The notes beneath the pieces are model-generated. The model was not told the origin of the DNA and searched no databases. It saw only the letters and a program-made list of their open reading frames with translations. From Chersky-840 sp050011815 (GTDB lineage: Bacteria; Actinomycetota; Acidimicrobiia; Acidimicrobiales; UBA8190): DNA of 64,000 bases. Shown piece after piece: positions 58,739-64,000 of this stretch (position 1 is the first letter of the stretch; each line of letters starts with the position of its first letter). Made by a program: the position numbers and the translations under genes. The stretch is taken from NCBI GenBank assembly GCA_050011815.1, contig JBEKIJ010000022.1:38967-102966 (forward strand), written 5' to 3'.

Positions 58739-60364
58739 CTATCGGCCCAGAGCCTCGCCGTCGGGGCTGCGGGGATCGGACGCACCGGTGAACCTGAGGT
58801 GACCGTCGGCGGGCTCGACGGAGATGATCTGCGAGCATCCGACATCCACCGGGTTGAAGGCACCGACCACCCGCACCCGGTGACCGCGATCCTCGAGCCC
58901 CCGGTGCCACCCCGCGGGGGCGTGCGCCTCCATGAGCAAGGACTGGGCCGGCGCCTGCCAGAGCCGGAACGGCGCAGCCCCGGGCGCTTCGTGGACAACG
59001 CGTGCGGCGGAGATGGCGGTGGCGGGATCCTCCCCCGAGCGCAACAAGCGGGCCAGGAGCTGCACGATGATCTGGGGCTGCACATCGCCGCCCATCGTTC
59101 CCACGATCTGGGCCAGAGAGCCGTCGGGACGGGTGACGAGTGCGGGAGAGAGCGTGTGGGTGGGGCGCCGGCCCGGGCCGTACTCGGCGTCATGGCCGGG
59201 CTCGAGGCAGAAGCCGACACCGCGATTGTGGAGGAAGACGCCGGTCTCGCCGGCCACCAGGTGGGCGCCGAAGTCAAGAGCGTTGGACTGGGTGAGAGAG
59301 ATCCCGAGACCATCGGCGTCGACGGCGCACAGGTGGGTGGTGTCCCCGTCCGCGATCGCCGCGGCGCCGGCCCGACCGGCGGCCCCCTGGGGTCTCGGTG
59401 ACGCGGCGCGCCTCGGGTCGATGGCGGCGGCGCGGGGCTCCAGCCTGTCCATGGCGAGCAGCGCGGCGCCATCGGCGCCGTCGTAGAGGACCGAGGGACG
59501 ATCGGCGCTGGCGGCGCGACCCGCTTCGGCCATGACGTGGGCCCACTGCGCCTCGGTGGCATCAACGGGAAGGCCGACCCTGTCGGCGATCCAGGCGCCC
59601 GCCAGGGTGAGGTAACCCTGCGAAGGCGGCGGGACGGTCCACAGGTCGTGGCCGAAGGCGTGCAGCATCAGCGGCTCGCTCCACTGCGCCACCGGGCGCG
59701 CCAGATCTTCGCGGCTGTACTCCCCTTGTCCCAGCTCGAGCAGGGCCGCGCCGAACTCCCCGCCGTAGAAGCCGTCTCGCCCCTCCGAGGCCAGGTTCCG
59801 AAGTGTCCGGGCGATCCCCGGGAGGCGGACGCGGTCACCCGGTTGGAGCGGACCCTCAGGACAGAGCTGTGTCGCGCCGGGGACATCGGCGACGAGGTGG
59901 CTCGCAAAAGCCAGGAGCAGAGAGGCGGCGAAGCCGTCTTCGGCCAGCGCGATGGCCGGTTCGAGGACGACGTCCCACGAGAGGCGTCCGTACCGTTCGT
60001 GGAGCGCCAACCATCCGTCGACGGCTCCGGGAACAGGGACGGTCCGGATGTCGCCGCGCTGGGGCATGTCGACGTGCCCGTCGGCGCGCAGGCGCTCCGG
60101 ATCGGCCCCGGATCCCGCTCTCCCGACGGCGAGGAGACCGACGGGCAGGTCCCCGGGGGCCTTGACCATCGCCAGCACGTCTCCGCCCAGACCGCAGAGG
60201 TGAGGCCCGACGACGGCCATGACCGTGGCGGCGGCCACCATGGCGTCACCGGCCGTGCCCCCCCGTTCGAGCATCGAGATCCCGGCCGAGCTGGCCAGCT
60301 GGTCGGCGGCGCTGACCATGCCGCCCACCGCGACACGAGGATGGCAGGGGACCTCGCTGACCAC
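58739..60364 (-). CDS. ggt: Gamma-glutamyltransferase-family protein (Ntn hydrolase)
   Basis: The 541-residue precursor starts from GTG. GGTAGDAMVAAATVMAVVGP and GLGGDVLAMV belong to the large-subunit part. The autoprocessing site is DGDTTHLCAVDADG: Thr342, the first Thr of the TTH motif, would become the N-terminal nucleophile of the small subunit. THTLSPALV and GTMGGDVQPQIIVQLL are the late active-site stretches; the second has GTMGGD for the common GSxGG. No signal peptide is seen, so it should be cytosolic. It would hydrolyse or transfer gamma-glutamyl groups or act on acylated amino acids such as cephalosporin-type amides. Confidence 0.9.
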   Translation of the reverse strand: MVSEVPCHPRVAVGGMVSAADQLASSAGISMLERGGTAGDAMVAAATVMAVVGPHLCGLGGDVLAMVKAPGDLPVGLLAVGRAGSGADPERLRADGHVDMPQRGDIRTVPVPGAVDGWLALHERYGRLSWDVVLEPAIALAEDGFAASLLLAFASHLVADVPGATQLCPEGPLQPGDRVRLPGIARTLRNLASEGRDGFYGGEFGAALLELGQGEYSREDLARPVAQWSEPLMLHAFGHDLWTVPPPSQGYLTLAGAWIADRVGLPVDATEAQWAHVMAEAGRAASADRPSVLYDGADGAALLAMDRLEPRAAAIDPRRAASPRPQGAAGRAGAAAIADGDTTHLCAVDADGLGISLTQSNALDFGAHLVAGETGVFLHNRGVGFCLEPGHDAEYGPGRRPTHTLSPALVTRPDGSLAQIVGTMGGDVQPQIIVQLLARLLRSGEDPATAISAARVVHEAPGAAPFRLWQAPAQSLLMEAHAPAGWHRGLEDRGHRVRVVGAFNPVDVGCSQIISVEPADGHLRFTGASDPRSPDGEALGR

Positions 60365-60370
60365 GCCGTC

Positions 60371-60376
60371 AGGCTA
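60371..60376 (-). promoter_or_regulatory. Predicted -10 element of the leaderless ggt gene
   Basis: On the minus strand TAGCCT is followed after 6 bases by the GTG at 60,364, again without a ribosome-binding site. Confidence 0.5.
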
Positions 60377-60693
60377 GGACCTGAGCGCTTCCGGGCACGA
60401 CGGAGGGGACCTCCCGGGGCCGCCGACCGGGCCCGGAAACCCTCCGCCACCAGGGACGATGGACGGCCCCCGAGCCAGCGACGCCGGAAGGCAGCCCCTA
60501 ATGTCGAGCACCCCAGATGCCGATTAGGCAGGGTGGACCTCCACCGACTTGACCAGGCGCGGTGTCGGGCTGGTGCCCGGGCGGGCACCACACCCACGCG
60601 GGCAGGAACATGCGGGCTCGACGGCCACGTGCCGGCTCGCTGATCGAGGGGCTCGGCATCCCACCTTGGATGTATGCCACCCGGAAGTTTCGA

Positions 60694-61845
60694 GTGGGGG
60701 GAGTCATTCGCCAATGGCCACCTCCACCCCCGGCGACCCCGCGCGTGGTCCGGCCTCTCTACCGGGTGTGGTGGGCGTGGGTGGTTCTGGGGTCCGTCAT
60801 CGTGCTTCTCGCCTCCATCACCTTCGTCGCCTCCTCCGAGAGCGCAGTCGTGGTGCCCCCCAAGGGGCACCTGGTCGGCTCCCCCACGAAGGCGGCGCGG
60901 CGCAGGGCGCCGGCCCCGAGTCATGAGGAGTCCTCGACGACCTGGCCGGCGGTCGTGGCGGGGATCGCGCATGGCATACCCCTGGGCGTGTACGCCGGCG
61001 AAGCCAATCCGTTCGGCGTTGCCACCTTCGGCCTGCAGACCGGGACGATGCCGACCTACGCCACCGACTATCTCAACAAGGGGGGCGGCTGGGCGGCGAT
61101 GGACGGCGCCGCCAACGTGACGGCCTGGAGCCCCACCCGCTACCGCCTGGTGCTCGGGGTCCCGATCCTTCCCGGCGTGGGAACCCTGGCCCAAGGGGCG
61201 ACCGGCGCCTACAACCAGTACTTCACCACTCTGGGCGAGAACCTCGTCGCCGACAAGGAGGCCAACGCCATCTTGCGTCTGGGGTGGGAGTTCAACGGGA
61301 ACTGGTTCACGTGGTCGGTGGCAACGTCGGCCGATGCCGCCAACTTCGTGGCCTTCTGGCGTCAGATCGTCACCACCATGCGGGCCGTCCCCGGCGAGAA
61401 GTTCAAGTTCCTCTGGAACCCCAACGCGCCGAGCCCGACGACCTACACCCCGGCCCAGGCCTATCCCGGAAACGCCTATGTGGACTACGTCGGGACCGAT
61501 GTCTATGACAACTACTGGGGAACGCCGTTCACCCCGTCCGCGGCGTGGATCCATCAATTGGACCAACAGTGGGGCCTGGACTGGCTGTCCGCCTTCGCCG
61601 TGGAGCACAACAAGCCCATCGCCATCCCCGAGTGGTCCGACGAGTACCGCACCGACGGGCACGGCCTCGGGGACGACCCCACCTTCGTCGACAACATGGC
61701 CGACTGGTTCGTCACCAACGACGTGGCCTTCGCCAATGTGTGGTCCTACGACACCTCGTCCTCCTACAGGAACAACCTCCTGGACGGGACCTTTCCCAAC
61801 GCCCTGGCCAAGTTCCGGACCGACTTCGCTGGACCCGCGCGCTGA
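60694..61845 (+). CDS. Membrane-anchored glycoside hydrolase, GH26-like (beta-mannanase type)
   Basis: The GTG start is preceded by GGAAG at 6 bases and gives 383 residues; an ATG eight codons earlier is possible. A membrane span (WWAWVVLGSVIVLLASITFV) near residue 30 anchors an extracellular catalytic domain. The barrel has RLGWEFNGNWFTW with Glu199 as the acid/base and KPIAIPEWSDEY with Glu313 as the nucleophile, the two-glutamate layout of GH26 (clan A). It would cut beta-1,4 mannan or a related glycan outside the cell. The gene lies between ggt and an aldo/keto reductase and shares no theme with either. Confidence 0.85.
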   Translation: MGGVIRQWPPPPPATPRVVRPLYRVWWAWVVLGSVIVLLASITFVASSESAVVVPPKGHLVGSPTKAARRRAPAPSHEESSTTWPAVVAGIAHGIPLGVYAGEANPFGVATFGLQTGTMPTYATDYLNKGGGWAAMDGAANVTAWSPTRYRLVLGVPILPGVGTLAQGATGAYNQYFTTLGENLVADKEANAILRLGWEFNGNWFTWSVATSADAANFVAFWRQIVTTMRAVPGEKFKFLWNPNAPSPTTYTPAQAYPGNAYVDYVGTDVYDNYWGTPFTPSAAWIHQLDQQWGLDWLSAFAVEHNKPIAIPEWSDEYRTDGHGLGDDPTFVDNMADWFVTNDVAFANVWSYDTSSSYRNNLLDGTFPNALAKFRTDFAGPAR

Positions 61846-61886
61846 CCGGGACCAAGGGGGCGGCCGGACACGGTAGACCTGGTGCC

Positions 61887-62867
61887 ATGCGAACACGGAC
61901 ACTCGGACAGGATCTGGTCGTCTCGGCCCAGGGGCTCGGCTGCATGGGCATGAGCGAGTTCTACGGTGCGGGCGACGAGAAGGAATCGATCGCCACCATC
62001 CACCGAGCCCTCGAGCTGGGGGTGACGCTGCTCGACACCGCCGATATGTACGGGCCCTTCACCAACGAGGAGCTGGTGGGTCGGGCCCTGGCGGGGCGCC
62101 GTGACGGGGTGGTGCTCGCCACCAAATTCGGCAACGAGCGCGCCCCCGACGGCACCCGCATCGGGATCAACGGCCGACCTGAGTACGTGCGCGCCGCCTG
62201 CGACGCCTCCCTCCGGCGCCTGGGTGTCGACCACATCGACCTCTACTACCAACACCGCGTCGACCCCGACACCCCCATCGAGGACACGGTGGGCGCCATG
62301 GCGGAGCTGGTCGGGGCGGGCAAGGTCCGTCATCTGGGGCTGTCAGAGGCGGCACCCGAGACCATCCGCCGGGCCCACGCCGTGCATCCGATCACCGCGC
62401 TGCAGACCGAGTGGTCGCTGTGGACCCGTGACCCGGAGGTCGACGGGGTCCTCGCCACGGTGCGCGACCTCGGTATCGGCTTCGTCGCCTATTCGCCTCT
62501 CGGGCGCGGCTTTCTGTCCGGCGCTTTCCAGACGCTCGAGGATCTGGCCCCCGACGATTTCCGTCGCCACAACCCGCGTTTTCAGGGGGAGAACTTTGAG
62601 AAGAACCTCCAACTCGTCGAGCGGGTCAAGGACATCGCCACCGCCAAAGGGGTGGGGGCGTCCCAGCTGGCGCTGGCCTGGGTGCTCGCCCAGGGCGACG
62701 ACGTAGTCCCCATCCCGGGGACCAAACGCCGTACCTACCTGGAGCAGAACGTGGCGGCCGACGACATCTCGCTCACCGACGAGGACCTCCGTCGAATCGA
62801 CGAGGTCCTGCCCGTCGGCTCCGCGGCGGGTGACCGCTACGGGGACATGACTCCGGTGCACCGGTGA
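61887..62867 (+). CDS. Aldo/keto reductase
   Basis: The 326-residue barrel starts MRTRTLGQDLVVSAQGLGCM and has all catalytic residues: Asp and Tyr in LLDTADMYGPF, Lys in VLATKFGNE and His in LYYQHRVDPDTPIEDTV. AYSPLGRGFLSGAF and IPGTKRRTYLEQNVAA form the NADPH-binding part. The GMSEFYG stretch near residue 24 marks the AKR13-type family (YhdN/GSP69-like general reductases). It reduces aldehydes or ketones with NADPH in the cytosol; a broad detoxifying role is likely. A weak TAGACC element is 8 bases before the ATG. Confidence 0.92.
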   Translation: MRTRTLGQDLVVSAQGLGCMGMSEFYGAGDEKESIATIHRALELGVTLLDTADMYGPFTNEELVGRALAGRRDGVVLATKFGNERAPDGTRIGINGRPEYVRAACDASLRRLGVDHIDLYYQHRVDPDTPIEDTVGAMAELVGAGKVRHLGLSEAAPETIRRAHAVHPITALQTEWSLWTRDPEVDGVLATVRDLGIGFVAYSPLGRGFLSGAFQTLEDLAPDDFRRHNPRFQGENFEKNLQLVERVKDIATAKGVGASQLALAWVLAQGDDVVPIPGTKRRTYLEQNVAADDISLTDEDLRRIDEVLPVGSAAGDRYGDMTPVHR

Positions 62868-62883
62868 GGACAGCGGTGGTTGC

Positions 62884-62908
62884 CGCGCCGCACACCTGAC
62901 CCGGCGCG
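62884..62908 (+). terminator. Possible terminator hairpin of the aldo/keto reductase gene
   Basis: CGCGCCG pairs perfectly with CGGCGCG across an 11-base loop, starting 17 bases after the stop codon. There is no T run after it, which is common for actinobacterial hairpin terminators. Confidence 0.45.
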
Positions 62909-63251
62909 CCCCTCCGAGCCCCGTTGATGGCGCCAACCTGGGAACAGGCTGAGCCGAAACATGGAAAACAGCGAAGCACGCGCTGGAAAGGAACATCGTG
63001 AACCGCTGACGACCCCACTTGTGTGGTCGTCCCGCCGCACTGCGCAGAGGGAACGGAGTGGCGCGGACGTTCTGCGTCATGGGCAGCACTCGATGTGTTC
63101 GCTTGTTACTCGCCGCGCATGACGGGGGCTCGTGCAGAACTCGTCACGCGGGTATGAGGAAAGTGTGATGGCTTGCCACTTCTCTGAGTAATCCCTGGAC
63201 ACTCGACTCTGACGGCGTGATGATGACGACGTCACCTAGGGGGAGGTTTCA
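62909..63251. other. Long leader region before the IPT/TIG protein gene
   Basis: No reading frame is accepted here, and composition is less GC-rich than in coding parts. A possible stem GACGACC (63,008-63,014) with GGTCGTC (63,025-63,031) is present, as is a GACGTC palindrome shortly before the gene. The surface-protein promoter should lie here, but I cannot place it. Confidence 0.45.
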
Positions 63252-64000
63252 ATGGTTCGCAAATTCATTCTCGGGGTTGCTGTCGTCTTCCTGCCCATGG
63301 TTCTGGTCCTGGGCGTCGCACCCGGGGTCGCAAGCGCCTCGAGCAATCCACCCACGGTCAACCACATCGGGCCACATGGAGGCCCTGCCAACGGTGGGAC
63401 CGCCGTGGCCATCACCGGCGCCAACCTGACGGGGGCGACGGCGGTGAACTTCGGCATGAAGTCAGCCAGGACCTATCACGTCGTCTCGCATCGAGTCATC
63501 ATCGCCTCCTCACCGTCAGGGACGGGCGTCGTGGACATCACGGTGACAACGCCGAACGGCACCAGCGCCACGAGCTCGAAGGACCAATTCACCTACAAAG
63601 GGACCGTGCTCCCGGTCGTGAAGAACGTCGTGCCCGGACACGGGAAGCCGGCGGGTGGTGGCCAACCGGTGACCATCATCGGCGATGACCTCGAAGGGGC
63701 CACTGCTGTGAACTTCGGCACCAACCCGGGCACCGATGTCACCGTTTACTCCCACCACCTGGTGACGGCCGTGCCACCGGCGGGGACAGGCACAGTGGAT
63801 GTCACCGTGACCACGCCCCTGGGAACGAGCGCGGTGACCCGTAAGGACCTGTACACGTACAACTCCAAGACGCTCCCGATCGTCACCCGCGTCGCTCCTC
63901 ACCGCGGTTCGACGGGCGGTGGGACGCCGGTCGTGATCCACGGCTCCAACCTCACAGGGGCCACGGTGGTGGACTTCGGGAGTAACGCCGCCACAGACGT
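63252..64000 (+). CDS. Secreted IPT/TIG-repeat protein, N-terminal part
   Basis: The ATG follows GGGAGG by 5 bases; 249 codons are in the window and the frame is still open at the edge. A signal peptide (KFILGVAVVFLPMVLVLGVA to ASA) is followed by repeats of about 86 residues. Each has the IPT/TIG pattern: PTVNHIGPHGGPANGGTAVA, the Gly-rich turn GANLTGATAVNFG, and TVTTPNGTSATS near its end. Repeats 2 and 3 begin PVVKNVVPGHGKPAGGGQPV and PIVTRVAPHRGSTGGGTPVV. Such immunoglobulin-like chains lie on the cell surface and often bind glycans or form stalks. The C-terminal domain is not visible. Confidence 0.88.
   Translation, partial: MVRKFILGVAVVFLPMVLVLGVAPGVASASSNPPTVNHIGPHGGPANGGTAVAITGANLTGATAVNFGMKSARTYHVVSHRVIIASSPSGTGVVDITVTTPNGTSATSSKDQFTYKGTVLPVVKNVVPGHGKPAGGGQPVTIIGDDLEGATAVNFGTNPGTDVTVYSHHLVTAVPPAGTGTVDVTVTTPLGTSAVTRKDLYTYNSKTLPIVTRVAPHRGSTGGGTPVVIHGSNLTGATVVDFGSNAATD

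Overview
The window is about 70% GC, densely packed and strongly biased to G or C in third codon positions. It reads as chromosome from a free-living actinobacterium, most likely of the class Acidimicrobiia. Pointers are two secreted proteins built from GYWLVASDGG-type repeats that I associate with that class, an F420-type (LLM) oxidoreductase, a mycobacterial-style steroid ring-degradation cluster, and many genes that begin 6-8 bases after a TANNNT element, as expected for leaderless mRNAs. I see no tRNA, rRNA, CRISPR array, transposase or phage gene.

Region 1 (1-15,000) is lipid and steroid catabolism. The minus-strand run echA20-ipdA-ipdB-ipdC (14,865 down to 11,330) matches the order, lengths and family of the mycobacterial genes that open the last two steroid rings (C and D). 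Around it lie a FadA6-like thiolase, two small/large acyl-CoA dehydrogenase pairs of the heterotetramer type, an F420-type oxidoreductase, an amidohydrolase, SDR genes and a SnoaL-like protein. Region 2 (15,000-23,500) holds an OafA-type acyltransferase, an SDR, the three-subunit proton-translocating transhydrogenase operon pntAA-pntAB-pntB, a PIN/TRAM membrane protein and an epimerase. pntB carries an out-of-frame deletion in its NADP(H)-binding loop.

Region 3 (23,600-30,130) has a secreted repeat protein ending in a CHAP peptidoglycan hydrolase, followed by a MoxR/DUF58/transglutaminase set. Region 4 (30,225-37,646) is a same-strand run: cytochrome P450, PPOX-fold protein, SDR, DapB-like dehydrogenase, then a phosphotransferase-fold kinase between two paralogous proteins of unknown function. 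It looks like a catabolic or modifying pathway for a hydroxylated lipid or steroid, and it is the least described set here.

Region 5 (37,692-44,468) has an ABC exporter pair, small membrane and cupin proteins, a convergent thioredoxin/MerR pair whose two promoters share one operator design, and two VOC-fold proteins. Region 6 (44,496-49,871) is the cell-surface part: an LPXTG protein, a second repeat protein, a lower-GC island with a membrane gene and a truncated paralogue of the repeat protein, and a GH18 glycosidase. Region 7 (49,896-64,000) has an acyl-CoA synthetase, an alkylation-repair operon (Ada-AlkA fusion plus Ogt with an odd His/acidic repeat), a methyltransferase, a lipoprotein, a second kinase, two VOC proteins, gamma-glutamyltransferase, a GH26-like glycosidase, an aldo/keto reductase and the start of an IPT/TIG surface protein cut by the window end.

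Short tandem repeats (6-15 bp units) recur at gene junctions or inside reading frames at seven places. All functions are inferred by reading motifs; no database search was run.
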